64,000 nt of DNA from Microvirga solisilvae. GTDB taxonomy: Bacteria; Pseudomonadota; Alphaproteobacteria; Rhizobiales; Beijerinckiaceae. The notes under the pieces are model-generated. The model saw nothing but the letters and a program-made list of their open reading frames with translations. It was not told where the DNA came from and searched no databases. The position numbers and the translations under genes are program-made. The stretch lies in the NCBI RefSeq assembly GCF_022808595.1, contig NZ_JAKUCN010000007.1, positions 158,507-222,506 on the forward strand, written 5' to 3'. This document shows, piece after piece, positions 8,906 to 18,318 of this stretch; positions within the stretch are counted from its first letter, which is position 1; the number at the start of each line of letters is the position of its first letter.

Positions 8906-9817
8906 TCAACGCTCCTTCACATAGGGCACGCCGGCCGCGCGTGGCGGAATGGCCTTGCCGATGACGCCGGCGAGCAGGATCACCGTCATGAGATAGGGCA
9001 GCGCCTGAATGGCCTGCACCGGAACCTCGCCGATGCCGGGGAACGAGAAGCCCTGCAGCTGGTTGGCGATGGCATCGAGAAGGCCGAAGAGGAAGCAGGC
9101 GCCGAGCGCGGGCCATGCGCGCCACTTGGCGAAGATGAGTGCTGCGAGCGCGATGAAGCCGCGCCCCGTCGTCATATTGGGCAGGAAGCCCGCGGCCTGT
9201 GCGACGGAGAGATAAACGCCGCCAAGGCCGCAAAGAACGCCGCCGATGATGACGGCGGAATAGCGCAGGCCCGTCACCGAGATGCCCGCTGTATCGACAG
9301 CTGCCGGGTTCTCGCCGACGGCGCGCAGGCGAAGGCCGAAGCGCGTGCGGCCGAGAATGAACCAAGTCAGCGGCACGGCCAGGAGCACCACGAAGACAAG
9401 CGCCGAATGACCGAACAGGAAATCGTCGAAACGCTGATCGCCTTCCAGCGGCGGCGTGCGTCCGCCCTGCCCGTACCAGGCATTGCCGACGATGGCGGTA
9501 AGGCCCGCCGCCAGCATGTTGATGGCAACACCCGACACGATCTGGTTGCCGCGCTGGCTGATGGAGGCGAAGCCGTGAATGAGCGCGAACGCCACGGAAG
9601 CGAAAATGCCGAAGCCAAGCCCGATCCATGCGGAGCCGAACACATAAGCGCCGGCAGCTCCGGCAAACGCCGCCACCAGCATCTTGCCTTCGAGACCGAT
9701 ATCGACAACGCCTGAGCGCTCGGACCAGAGGCCCGCAAGACACGCGGCCAGCAGCGGAATGGAGAGACGCAGCGCCGAGTCGAAAACCGTGACGAGAATA
9801 CCGAGATCCATGCTCAT
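8906..9817 (-). CDS. nucleoside ABC transporter permease (NupC/YufQ type)
   Basis: A 303-residue polytopic membrane protein of the branched-chain-amino-acid-like permease family (BPD_transp_2). About eight to nine hydrophobic segments are visible, along with the family motifs SGVVDIGLEGKMLVAA near residue 35 and RAVGENPAAVDTAGI near residue 188. Together with the neighbouring permease, ATPase and BMP binding protein it forms a nucleoside importer of the BmpA-NupABC type. ATG 9817 overlaps the stop of the upstream permease (ATGA); a second ATG two codons in is also possible. Confidence 0.93.
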   Translation of the reverse strand: MSMDLGILVTVFDSALRLSIPLLAACLAGLWSERSGVVDIGLEGKMLVAAFAGAAGAYVFGSAWIGLGFGIFASVAFALIHGFASISQRGNQIVSGVAINMLAAGLTAIVGNAWYGQGGRTPPLEGDQRFDDFLFGHSALVFVVLLAVPLTWFILGRTRFGLRLRAVGENPAAVDTAGISVTGLRYSAVIIGGVLCGLGGVYLSVAQAAGFLPNMTTGRGFIALAALIFAKWRAWPALGACFLFGLLDAIANQLQGFSFPGIGEVPVQAIQALPYLMTVILLAGVIGKAIPPRAAGVPYVKER

Positions 9818-10917
9818 GCTCCCGCCAGCTTAGGACGCGACAACAGATGCGCCACGAGACGGCGGAAGAGGCCGTCGAGAGCGCCAGCAAACAGAATGAT
9901 GATGCCGCCGATCACCACCACCATGTCGCGGGTGATGGCGGGTTGTTCAAAGGCAAGCTCCGCGCCGCCCTGATAGAGAATGCCGAACAGGAGCGAGGCG
10001 AGGATGATGCCGACGGGATGCGCGCGCCCCATGAGCGCGACCGCGATGCCGACGAAGCCGTAACCCGCCGTGAACTCCAAAAGCAGGCGGTGCTGGTAGC
10101 CCATCAGCTCGTTCACCGCGAGGCCGCCCGCGAGCGCGCCGGACAGCACCATGGCGATGATAATGATGCGCGCAGGCGAGATGCCCGCATAGACCGCAGC
10201 AGTCGGGTTGGAGCCGACGACGCGGATCGCATAGCCGAGACGCGAGCGGTAGATGAGGAGCCAGATCAGATAGGACGAGATCAGCGCCAGCACGAAGGTG
10301 AGGTTGAGCTGCGACGACGGGATCGTGATGCCGAACCAGGCGAACACATCGTGCATGAAGGGGATTTGCGCAGCCTCGGGGAAGGCACGCGTTTCCGGAT
10401 TCATGGATTGCGGCTCGCGCAGCACGTTCACCAGCAGGTAGACGATGAGAACGCTCGCAAGCCAGTTGAACATGATCGTGGTGATCACGATATGGCTGCC
10501 GCGCTTGGCCTGCAGGTAGCCAGGGATCGCGGCCCATGCGGCGCCGAAGGCGGCGGCTGCGAGAATGCCGACGGGAATGAGCAGAAAGCCCGGCAGGAAG
10601 GTGAGATTGTTGAGCGCGAGCGCGGTGCCGAGGCCAGCGAGCGTCGCCTGACCTTCACCACCGATGTTGAACAGGCCCGCGTGATAGGCCACCGCCACGG
10701 CCAATCCGACGAAGATGAAGTCGGTGGCGTAGAACAGGGTGAAGCCTAAGCCCTCGCCCGTTCCGAGGCTGCCCTGCAGCAGATAGCGCGTGGCTGTCAG
10801 CGGGTTCTCGCCGATGCTGAGCACCACGAGGCCTGCGATCAGGAACGCCGCCACGACGGAGATTGCGGGCACGAGAATCGTGTCGGCCCATTTGGGCATT
10901 TCGATAGGAGCACTCAC
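9814..10917 (-). CDS. nucleoside ABC transporter permease (NupB/YufP type)
   Basis: A 367-residue inner-membrane permease, the larger partner of the pair. It shows an N-terminal hydrophobic helix, then GLFNIGGEGQATLAGL near residue 85, an extended periplasmic segment around 165-195, and RVVGSNPTAAVYAGISPARI in the cytoplasmic coupling loop. The start is GTG, overlapping the stop of the VOC gene (GTGA), which indicates tight coupling. The architecture matches the paired permeases of bacterial purine/pyrimidine nucleoside importers. Confidence 0.93.
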   Translation of the reverse strand: MSAPIEMPKWADTILVPAISVVAAFLIAGLVVLSIGENPLTATRYLLQGSLGTGEGLGFTLFYATDFIFVGLAVAVAYHAGLFNIGGEGQATLAGLGTALALNNLTFLPGFLLIPVGILAAAAFGAAWAAIPGYLQAKRGSHIVITTIMFNWLASVLIVYLLVNVLREPQSMNPETRAFPEAAQIPFMHDVFAWFGITIPSSQLNLTFVLALISSYLIWLLIYRSRLGYAIRVVGSNPTAAVYAGISPARIIIIAMVLSGALAGGLAVNELMGYQHRLLLEFTAGYGFVGIAVALMGRAHPVGIILASLLFGILYQGGAELAFEQPAITRDMVVVIGGIIILFAGALDGLFRRLVAHLLSRPKLAGA

Positions 10918-11348
10918 GTCGAACTATCCGGCAGGAACAGGTGACCCTGTTCGTCGAGTGGGAAGAAGGGATTCCAGGCCACCTCCCAGAGGTGCCCGTC
11001 GGGATCGGCGAAATAGCCTGAATAGCCGCCCCAGAACACGTCCTGCAGCGGCTTCACGGCGCGCGCGCCGGCTGCGATCGCGAGGGCATAAACCTCGTCG
11101 GCTTCCTGCTTGGAGCGCGCGTTGTAAGCGAGCGTGATGGCGGCAAAGCCGGTGGGCTTGTCTTCCACATGCGCGTCTTCGGCGAGAGCGGAACGCCCGA
11201 ACAAACCCAGCGCCAATCCGTTCGCTTGGAAGAATACGACGCTCGGCTGGCTTGCAGACGATGCAGTCCAGCCCCAAGCTTCGTAGAAGGCGCGGGATTT
11301 TGCCAGGTCGGCGACACCCAGCGTAACGAGGGTCAAACGCGGTTGCAT
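10914..11348 (-). CDS. VOC family protein (glyoxalase/dioxygenase fold)
   Basis: A 144-residue single vicinal-oxygen-chelate domain with paired beta-alpha-beta-beta-beta units: TLVTLGVADLAKSRAFYEAWGW at the start in the usual first unit, then FADPDGHLWEVAWNPFF as the closing strand with a conserved Glu. The first metal ligand expected in glyoxalase I (His or Gln at the first strand) is not evident, so metal use is uncertain. ATG 11348 is used because it overlaps the stop of the ATPase gene (TGATG). It is inserted between ATPase and permease genes of the nucleoside importer, which is unexpected. Its substrate is unknown. Confidence 0.85.
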   Translation of the reverse strand: MQPRLTLVTLGVADLAKSRAFYEAWGWTASSASQPSVVFFQANGLALGLFGRSALAEDAHVEDKPTGFAAITLAYNARSKQEADEVYALAIAAGARAVKPLQDVFWGGYSGYFADPDGHLWEVAWNPFFPLDEQGHLFLPDSST

Positions 11349-12871
11349 CAGGCGGCCTCGTCCGTCACGCCGGCCATGAGCAGGCCGAGTTCCTGCTCGT
11401 TGGTCTGCGATGCCTTGCGCTCGCCGGTGATCTTGCCGCCGCACATGGTGAGGATGCGGTCGGACAGATGCATGATCTCGTCGAGCTCTACCGATACCAG
11501 CAGGATGCCGACACCCGCATCACGCAGCGCGATGAGACGGCGATGGATGAACTCGATGGCGCCGATATCGACGCCGCGCGTGGGCTGGCCGACGAGAAGC
11601 ACTTTCGGATTGCGCTCGATCTCGCGTGCCAGAACAATCTTTTGCTGGTTGCCGCCGGAGAAGTTCGATGTCTTCAGACGCGGCGCGGGCGGGCGCACAT
11701 CGTATTGCTCCATCTTCTTCGCCAGATCCGCGACGAGGCGGTCGTGATCGAGGATCGGTCCCTTCCCCAGCTGCGGCTCGTCACTGAAGCCGAGGATGGC
11801 GCTCTCGAAGGCGGGGAATGCAGGCACGAGCCCCATGCGCAGGCGATCCTCCGGCACATGCAGGAGCCCAAGTTCGCGCATGTGATGCGGATTGTGCTCG
11901 TCGGCCGGAACGTCCTGCTCCTGGAACCGGATCGAGCCGAGCACCGGACGACGCATGCCGGCAATGGCTTCGAGAAGCTCGCTCTGACCGTTGCCAGCAA
12001 CGCCCGCGATGCCGACGATCTCGCCCGCGCGAACGGTCAGCGATGCATTCGCGACGCGCAGCACGCCGCGCGCATCGACGACGGAAAGATTTTGCACTTC
12101 GAGAACAGGGGCACCCGGCACCTTCTCGGTTTTCTCGACGCGCAGCAGCACGCGGCGGCCGACCATCAACTCGGCGAGTTCCGGAGGCGATGTGTTCGCC
12201 GTCTCGACGGTCGCGACCATCTCGCCGCGGCGCATGACGGACACGCGATCCGTGATCGCCATGATCTCGCGCAGCTTGTGGGTGATGAGAATGACGGTCT
12301 TGCCCTGTGCTTTCAGCGAGCGGAGCAGCTCGAACAACGCATCCGCTTCCGCCGGCGTGAGCACGGCGGTGGGCTCGTCAAGAATGAGAATATCCGCGCC
12401 GCGATAGAGGGCTTTCAGGATTTCGACGCGCTGTTGGAGGCCTACCGAAAGTTCGCCGACGGTGGCGTCCACATCGATCTCGAGACCGTAATCGCTGGCG
12501 AGCCGCGCAAGCTCCTTGCGCACCTTGGCCTCGCCCGCGCGCAGCATGGCGCCGCCTTCGGCGCCGAGCATCACGTTCTCGACCACGGTCAGCGGCTCGA
12601 CCAGCATGAAATGCTGGTGAACCATGCCGATGCCGGCACAGATGGCGTCAATGGATGAGCGGATTCGGATCGGCTTTTCGTTGACGCGGACCTCGCCGGA
12701 ATCAGCCTCGTAGAAACCGTAGAGGATCGACATGAGAGTCGATTTTCCCGCACCGTTCTCGCCGACGATGCCGTGGATCGTGCCGCGCTCGACGGAGAGA
12801 TTCACGTCCTTGTTGGCGTGAACGGCGCCGAAGCTCTTGTTGATGGCAATGAGTTCAATGGCGGGAGACAT
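11348..12871 (-). CDS. nucleoside ABC transporter ATP-binding protein (NupA/YufO type)
   Basis: A 507-residue tandem ATPase with two nucleotide-binding domains. The N-terminal domain has Walker A GENGAGKST (about 37-45), signature LSVGLQQRVEILKAL and Walker B ILILDEPTAVLTP. The C-terminal domain has a degenerate Walker A GVAGNGQSELLEAI and signature FSGGNQQKIVLAREI. This degenerate second Walker A is normal for the sugar/nucleoside importer family. It energises the two permeases encoded downstream. It is separated from the upstream BMP gene by 127 bases containing a strong hairpin. Confidence 0.95.
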   Translation of the reverse strand: MSPAIELIAINKSFGAVHANKDVNLSVERGTIHGIVGENGAGKSTLMSILYGFYEADSGEVRVNEKPIRIRSSIDAICAGIGMVHQHFMLVEPLTVVENVMLGAEGGAMLRAGEAKVRKELARLASDYGLEIDVDATVGELSVGLQQRVEILKALYRGADILILDEPTAVLTPAEADALFELLRSLKAQGKTVILITHKLREIMAITDRVSVMRRGEMVATVETANTSPPELAELMVGRRVLLRVEKTEKVPGAPVLEVQNLSVVDARGVLRVANASLTVRAGEIVGIAGVAGNGQSELLEAIAGMRRPVLGSIRFQEQDVPADEHNPHHMRELGLLHVPEDRLRMGLVPAFPAFESAILGFSDEPQLGKGPILDHDRLVADLAKKMEQYDVRPPAPRLKTSNFSGGNQQKIVLAREIERNPKVLLVGQPTRGVDIGAIEFIHRRLIALRDAGVGILLVSVELDEIMHLSDRILTMCGGKITGERKASQTNEQELGLLMAGVTDEAA

Positions 12872-12944
12872 CGGCCTCTAGGGGGTTGTCCGGCAAGGAA
12901 AAACTGAAGCGAACCTTATCGGAAAAAGCACAAACCTAAAAACG

Positions 12945-12982
12945 GAAAAGGCCGCAGGCCCTCTTGAGAGAAGCCTGCGGCC
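12945..12982 (-). terminator. intrinsic terminator-like hairpin after the BMP gene
   Basis: A perfect 10-base-pair GC-rich stem (12951-12960 with 12973-12982) and a 12-base loop lie 17 bases after the BMP stop. Reading on the minus strand, the stem is followed by TTTTCCGTTT. This is a good intrinsic terminator or RNA-stabilising stem placed inside the operon, so it may raise the level of binding-protein mRNA over the transporter and enzyme mRNA. Confidence 0.8.
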
Positions 12983-12998
12983 GGATCGATGCGTCAGA

Positions 12999-14003
12999 TT
13001 ACATCGGGCACTTGGAGTCCGACATGTAGTCGTGGACCTTGATCGCGCCCGACTTGATGTCGGCGGAGGCCTTGTCGGCAGCAGCCTTCATGTCGGCGGT
13101 GATCAGCGACTTGTTGTTGTCGTCGAGAGCCCAAGCCACGCCGTCTTCGGCAAGGCCGAGAACCGAGACGCCGGCCTTGAAGGTGTTCTTCTTGGCCTGG
13201 TCGAAGGCGTTGTAGGTGGCAACATCCACGCGCTTGACCATGGAGGTCAGCATCTTGCCGGGGTGCAGGGCGTTCTGGTTGGAATCGACGCCGATGCCGA
13301 GCTTGCCAGCGTCGGCAGCCGCGCGCATGACGCCGACACCCGTGCCACCGGCCGCATGATAGATCACGTCCGCGCCGCGGGAGATCTGGCCCTTGGCGAG
13401 TTCGCCACCCTTCACAGGGTCATTCCAGGCTGCGCCGGTGGTGCCGGTCATGTTCTGGAACACTTCGGCGTCCTTGTTGGCGTACTTGACGCCCTGGACG
13501 TAGCCGCAGGCGAACTTGCGGATCAGCGGGATGTCCATGCCGCCCACGAAGCCGACCTTGCCGGTCTTCGAGGCCTTGGCGGCCAGGAGGCCGACCAGGA
13601 ACGAGCCCTCGTGCTCCTTGAACACGACGGACTGGACGTTCGGCTTCTCGACCACGGCGTCGATGATGGCGAACTTGGTGTTCGGGAACTCCTCGGCCAC
13701 CTTCTTCAGCGCGGTTTCCTGGGAGAAGCCCACGGCCACGATGGGCGAGAAGCCGTCGCGGGCGAAGCGGCGCAGGGCCTGCTCACGCTGGGCGTCGTTC
13801 TGCGGCTCGAAATCGCGGTATTCGGTGCCCGTGTCCTTCTTGAACTTCTCGGCGCCCGTGTGAACGCCCTCGTTGAAGGATTTGTCGAACTTGCCGCCCA
13901 GATCGTAGACGATAGCGGGCTTGAAGGCCGCCTGCTGCGCAAAGGCAGCCGTGGCGGAAAAGGCGAGGCCCGCGAGCGCGAGGCCAAACTTGGTTACTGT
14001 CAT
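12999..14003 (-). CDS. BMP family (PnrA-like) nucleoside-binding periplasmic protein
   Basis: The substrate-binding component of the nucleoside ABC importer. The 334-residue protein has a signal peptide (about residues 1-22, ending near AFAQ) with no lipobox cysteine, so it is likely a soluble periplasmic protein. Family features include YDLGGKFDKSFNEGVHTG, the EGSFLVGLLAA block, VGFVGGMDIPLIRKFACGY and GIGVDSNQNAL. It is the first gene of a minus-strand operon that continues through the ATPase, VOC protein, permeases, cdd, phosphorylases, deoC and ghrA. The promoter should lie within the 155 bases shared with the divergent ThiF/MoeB-family gene. Confidence 0.94.
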   Translation of the reverse strand: MTVTKFGLALAGLAFSATAAFAQQAAFKPAIVYDLGGKFDKSFNEGVHTGAEKFKKDTGTEYRDFEPQNDAQREQALRRFARDGFSPIVAVGFSQETALKKVAEEFPNTKFAIIDAVVEKPNVQSVVFKEHEGSFLVGLLAAKASKTGKVGFVGGMDIPLIRKFACGYVQGVKYANKDAEVFQNMTGTTGAAWNDPVKGGELAKGQISRGADVIYHAAGGTGVGVMRAAADAGKLGIGVDSNQNALHPGKMLTSMVKRVDVATYNAFDQAKKNTFKAGVSVLGLAEDGVAWALDDNNKSLITADMKAAADKASADIKSGAIKVHDYMSDSKCPM

Positions 14004-14158
14004 CGGCTTTGTTCCCTGTTAGACGCCGGATTGATACCCGGTTGCCCCTTGACGATGGCATGGGAAGGGTCACGACGCCAAGGTCTCTGTCAAGCCGGAT
14101 GTTATTTTCCTTCGGGGATATAGTTGATAGCTCAAGCTCCGGCGTTAAAGTCAGCCCC

Positions 14159-14938
14159 ATGCCTCTAAACCCCGACGAAATCGACCGTTATGCCCGCCAT
14201 CTTGTCCTGAGAGACGTGGGTGGCCCCGGGCAATTGAAGCTTAAGGGGGCTCGCGTCCTCGTGATCGGAGCCGGGGGCCTGGGAGCCCCCCTGATCCAGT
14301 ACCTGGCGGCCGCCGGAATCGGCACCATCGGGGTTGTGGACGACGATACGGTGTCCCTCTCCAACCTGCAGCGGCAGGTGATCCACGGAACGCCGGATAT
14401 CGGGACTTTGAAGGTGGAAAGCGCGGCCAGGGCCGCCCAGAGGCTCAATCCGCATGTGGAGATCGAGCCCCACGATTTGCGGATCACGCCTGAGAATGCC
14501 CGCGACCTGATCCGCCGCTACGACATCATCGCCGACGGCTCGGACAATTTCGACACCCGCTATGCGGTGTCCGATGCCTGTTTTTTCGAGAAAAAGCCCC
14601 TGGTCACGGCGGCTCTGGGCCAGTTCGACGGCTCGCTCACCACGATCCGGGCCCATGAAACCGGCCCCGACGGGAAGCCGAACCCTACCTATCGCTGCCT
14701 TTTCCCCTCCCCGCCCCCGCCGGGGGCTATTCTCACCTGCGCGGAAGCAGGCGTGCTCGGGGCTTTGGCGGGCGTGATGGGAAGCCTGATGGCGATGGAG
14801 GTGATCCGCGAGATCGTCGGATTCGGAGAAAGCCTCGTCGGACGGCTTCTCATGGTCGATGCGCTGGGAATGCGGTTCGATACGTTCCGTTATGGGTGGG
14901 ACGAGGCGAACCCATTGAGTGGGAAGCGTGATGTTTAA
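14159..14938 (+). CDS. ThiF/MoeB/HesA family adenylyltransferase
   Basis: An E1-like enzyme that adenylates the C-terminal Gly-Gly of a ubiquitin-like sulfur carrier, probably MoaD or ThiS. The 259-residue protein has the ATP-binding loop GAGGLGAPLIQYLAAAG (near residues 37-53), DDDTVSLSNLQRQ, DGSDNFDTRYAVSD and CAEAGVLGALAGVMG. The start at 14159 gives family length and the MPLNPDEIDRYARH beginning. The zinc-binding cysteines of E. coli MoeB are mostly missing: the usual CYRC is TYRC, and no CxxC pair is seen near the C-terminus. It could therefore serve ThiS, MoaD or another carrier. Confidence 0.9.
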   Translation: MPLNPDEIDRYARHLVLRDVGGPGQLKLKGARVLVIGAGGLGAPLIQYLAAAGIGTIGVVDDDTVSLSNLQRQVIHGTPDIGTLKVESAARAAQRLNPHVEIEPHDLRITPENARDLIRRYDIIADGSDNFDTRYAVSDACFFEKKPLVTAALGQFDGSLTTIRAHETGPDGKPNPTYRCLFPSPPPPGAILTCAEAGVLGALAGVMGSLMAMEVIREIVGFGESLVGRLLMVDALGMRFDTFRYGWDEANPLSGKRDV

Positions 14939-15773
14939 AGCGCCCATCGGCCGACTTGCAGCGATGCTCTTTCAGAAGAGAGAGCCCTCCGTGGATAGCT
15001 GCCGCTTCAAGTCTATATGGCAGGCCCGGTACCAATCAGGGCGCGCTGACTATCGGCAACTCCTCGAGAAAGACCTATTCGCGACTTGGGACATCAACAT
15101 AAAACCGGATTGGACCGCAGAGCGTCAGCTTTTTATGGGGCTGAAGATTTTCTATTCTGGCCTGAACGATGCCGATGCCCTCAATTTTCTGGTGAAGGGG
15201 CATCACGTTGTCCAGCGGAGCCACCAGGATCGAAAGCTCGAATCAGGGAAATGCAAAACTGGATTTCCCTTGAACCGCGGCCGCCTGTTGCGGGCTCAGG
15301 CCTATATCACTGCCATTCTGAGCAATGAGTTCATTTTTGACGATGCCCTTCTCCACCAAGCCTCGATCGACCACGAAGATTGGTGTCGCCCCTATAAGGG
15401 ACGACAATGGGATTCTCAGGCACAGGCATATTATTTGGCAGCCATCCGCCTGAGCATCATCTCCGACAACCTCTCAAGGACCGAAGAGCTTCTGAAAGCA
15501 GGAAAGACATTTAAATGGTACGAGGAAGAACATCATCTATGGTCTCAATGGATCGACAGATACAAACACCAGCGGAACGAGTGGCCTGAGCTGGACGATT
15601 ATTTCGACCGCGTACGAGACCCAAATCTCATCCCCGATATCTTCATGGAAAAAGATATTCTCCAACTGGAGTTGGGGATCATTCGCTATAAGCTTCAAAG
15701 TCGGCGAACGCCTCAACAGGTCGAGGAGCCATGGCGGCAGGTCTTCGATATGATTTCCGCCGATAAGGAATAG
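14931..15773 (+). CDS. hypothetical protein, possible acquired gene
   Basis: A 280-residue protein I do not recognise. It begins at ATG 14931 inside the end of the ThiF-family gene (8-base overlap, different frame). It is rich in Trp, His, Asn, Gln and Lys and lacks signal peptide and membrane segments. The predicted helical character and repeated aromatic/charged pattern (WYEEEHHLWSQWIDRYK around 180) suggest an all-alpha soluble protein. Base composition is visibly more AT-rich and codon use more relaxed than in its neighbours, a sign of transfer or weak selection. A role as an immunity-type protein was considered from general appearance only and cannot be supported. Confidence 0.7.
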   Translation: MFKAPIGRLAAMLFQKREPSVDSCRFKSIWQARYQSGRADYRQLLEKDLFATWDINIKPDWTAERQLFMGLKIFYSGLNDADALNFLVKGHHVVQRSHQDRKLESGKCKTGFPLNRGRLLRAQAYITAILSNEFIFDDALLHQASIDHEDWCRPYKGRQWDSQAQAYYLAAIRLSIISDNLSRTEELLKAGKTFKWYEEEHHLWSQWIDRYKHQRNEWPELDDYFDRVRDPNLIPDIFMEKDILQLELGIIRYKLQSRRTPQQVEEPWRQVFDMISADKE

Positions 15774-15832
15774 ATCCCGCAGGATCAGTTCCACAGATCC
15801 AAAAGGGATGCTGGCGGAAGACCGGAATTGTT

Positions 15833-15864
15833 GGTGGAGGACCATTGGGACTGGTCTCTCCACC
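15833..15864. terminator. hairpin between convergent genes
   Basis: An almost perfect 12-base-pair stem (GGTGGAG + GACCA against TGGTC + CTCCACC with one unpaired base, 15833-15844 with 15852-15864) lies between the stops of the hypothetical gene and pheT. Neither side carries a strong T-run, so it may work as a weak bidirectional terminator or as an mRNA 3' end stabiliser. Confidence 0.5.
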
Positions 15865-15882
15865 ATCTTCATCTAACTGATA

Positions 15883-18306
15883 TTACCCGCGCAGCACCGC
15901 GCCGGTCTTCTTCGACACCTCGGCGACGATCTTGGCCGTGACGGCCTCGATCTCCACGTCGGTGAGCGTCTTTTCCGTGGGCTGCAAGGTGACGGCAATC
16001 GCGACGGACTTCTTGTCCGGATCGATGCCCGTGCCCTCGTAGATGTCGAATACGTCGACGCCGACGATGAGCGCACGCTCCGCACCTTGCGCCGCCTTCA
16101 CGATGTCGCCTGCCGCCACATCGCGACCCACCACGAAGGCGAAGTCGCGGGTGAGCGGCTGGAAGTCCGGCAGCGAGAGCTTCGGCTTCATCTTGGTGGG
16201 CTTCGCCTTGGGCGGCGGGAGCGCATCGAGATTGAGCTCGAAGGCCACCAGCGGCCCCTTCAGGTCGAGCGCCTTCAGGATCTTCGGATGAACCTCGCCG
16301 AACGCGCCAACGATGTTCTTCGGGCCGAATTGCAGCGTGCCGGAACGGCCAGGATGGAACCATGCCGGACCGCCCGCGACGATCTGAAGACCGCCTGCCG
16401 GAATGCCGAGCGCCGTCAGAAGTGCGAACACATCAGCCTTGACGTCGAATGCATCAACGCTTTCAGCGCCACCATTCCAGTGACGGCCAACGCCTTCCGC
16501 GCGCGCCGTGCCGCGACGGACAGCGGCGGCTTTGATCGACTGGCCTTCCGGCTCATCCGACGCGAAGGTCTGGCCGACTTCGAAGAGCGCCACGTCACCG
16601 ATGCCGCGATCCGCATTGCGCTGGGCTGCCTTCAATAGACCCGGCAGCAGCGAGGGACGCATGTCGGAGAGTTCCGCCGCAATCGGGTTGGCGAGCGCAA
16701 GGCGTGCATCGCCACCACCGAACAGCTCGGCTTCATCCTTCGAGATGAAGGACCAGGTGACGGCCTCCACCAATCCGCGCATGGCGAGCGAACGGCGCGC
16801 GACGCGCGTGCGCTTCTGGATGAGCGTGAGGATCGGCTTTGCCACCGTTGCTTCGAGACGCGGCAGCGGCTTCGGCTCGATGCGGTCGACACCGGCGATA
16901 CGGATCACTTCTTCGACGAGATCGGCCTTGCCTTCGATGTCGGGACGCCAGGACGGCGGCACCACATTCACGCGCTCGCCCGAGCCCTCAACCTTGAAGC
17001 CGAGTTTTTTCAGGATTTCTTCCGACTCGGCAGGCTTCACGTCGAGACCCGACAGGCGCGGCACTTCCGAATACGGGAAGTCGATGACGCGCGTCGTATC
17101 AGGAACCTTGCCCGCGACAACGGCCTCCGTCGGCTCGCCGCCGCAGAGATCGATGACCATCTTCGTCGCGAGATCGAGACCCGGCACCGTGAAGGCGGGA
17201 TCGATGCCGCGCTCGAAGCGGTAGCGCGCATCGGTGATGATGCCGTGCTTGCGGCCAGTCTGGGCGATGTTCAGCGGATCCCACAGCGCGGATTCGATCA
17301 GCACATCGGTCGTGCCCTCATCCGAACCGGAATGCTCGCCGCCCATGATGCCGGCAATGGATTCAACGCCGTTCTCATCGGCGATCACCACCGTCCCTGC
17401 ATCGAGCTTGTAGGTGCGACCATCGAGCGCCAGCACCTCCTCGCCATCCCTCGCACGACGAACGGTGAGATTGCCCTTTACCTTCTTGGCGTCGAACACG
17501 TGCAGCGGACGGCCGCGATCAAAGGTGATGTAGTTGGTGATGTCGACGAGCGCGTTGATCGGACGAAGGCCAATGGAGAGCAGACGGCGCTGCATCCATT
17601 CCGGCGACGGACCGTTCTTCACGCCGCGCACAAGACGCAGAGCAAAGGTCGGACAGAGCTTCGCGTCATCGCCCGACAAATCGAGCGTGACGGAAACCGG
17701 GCAAGCGCCCTTGCCCTGGATGGCCGGAACATCGCCGCCTTTGAGCGTGCCGAGACCGGCTGCCGCGAGATCGCGCGCAATACCGAAGATCGACGTGCAA
17801 TCGGGACGGTTCGGCGTGAGATTGATCTCGATCACCGGATCGTCGAGCTTGGCATAAGCAGCGTAGGCAACGCCAATAGGCGCATCTTCCGGCAGCTCGA
17901 TGATGCCGTCATGATCCTCGGAGAGCTCCAGCTCCGCCGCCGAGCACAGCATGCCCGCGCTCTCGACGCCACGAATGGTGCCGACACCGAGCGTGATGTT
18001 CTTACCCGGAACATAAGTGCCGGGAGGCGCGAACACGCTCTTCATGCCAGTGCGCGCATTCGGTGCGCCGCAGACAACCTGAATCGGCGAGCCGGTGCCG
18101 GTATCGACCATGCATACGCGCAGGCGATCAGCATTCGGGTGCTGCTCGGCGGAGATCACATAAGCGTTGATGTAGGCGCCAAGCGTCTTCGCCTTGTCCT
18201 CGACGCCTTCGACCTCGAGGCCGATGCGCGTGAGCGTTTCCACGATCTCGTCGAGAGATGCATTGGTCTCAAGGTGATCCTTGAGCCAGGAGAGAGTGAA
18301 TTTCAT
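15883..18306 (-). CDS. pheT: phenylalanine--tRNA ligase beta subunit
   Basis: The large subunit of the (alpha-beta)2 enzyme that charges tRNA-Phe. The 807-residue protein has the complete bacterial architecture: an N-terminal tRNA-binding (EMAP-like) domain around 40-150 with [18 protein letters not shown]3/B4 editing domain with [21 protein letters not shown]5 region, synthetase-like core, and a C-terminal anticodon-binding ferredoxin-like domain ending in [11 protein letters not shown]. It lies 12 bases after pheS and is its usual operon partner. Confidence 0.97.
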   Translation of the reverse strand: MKFTLSWLKDHLETNASLDEIVETLTRIGLEVEGVEDKAKTLGAYINAYVISAEQHPNADRLRVCMVDTGTGSPIQVVCGAPNARTGMKSVFAPPGTYVPGKNITLGVGTIRGVESAGMLCSAAELELSEDHDGIIELPEDAPIGVAYAAYAKLDDPVIEINLTPNRPDCTSIFGIARDLAAAGLGTLKGGDVPAIQGKGACPVSVTLDLSGDDAKLCPTFALRLVRGVKNGPSPEWMQRRLLSIGLRPINALVDITNYITFDRGRPLHVFDAKKVKGNLTVRRARDGEEVLALDGRTYKLDAGTVVIADENGVESIAGIMGGEHSGSDEGTTDVLIESALWDPLNIAQTGRKHGIITDARYRFERGIDPAFTVPGLDLATKMVIDLCGGEPTEAVVAGKVPDTTRVIDFPYSEVPRLSGLDVKPAESEEILKKLGFKVEGSGERVNVVPPSWRPDIEGKADLVEEVIRIAGVDRIEPKPLPRLEATVAKPILTLIQKRTRVARRSLAMRGLVEAVTWSFISKDEAELFGGGDARLALANPIAAELSDMRPSLLPGLLKAAQRNADRGIGDVALFEVGQTFASDEPEGQSIKAAAVRRGTARAEGVGRHWNGGAESVDAFDVKADVFALLTALGIPAGGLQIVAGGPAWFHPGRSGTLQFGPKNIVGAFGEVHPKILKALDLKGPLVAFELNLDALPPPKAKPTKMKPKLSLPDFQPLTRDFAFVVGRDVAAGDIVKAAQGAERALIVGVDVFDIYEGTGIDPDKKSVAIAVTLQPTEKTLTDVEIEAVTAKIVAEVSKKTGAVLRG

Positions 18307-18318
18307 AGGTGCTCTCCT

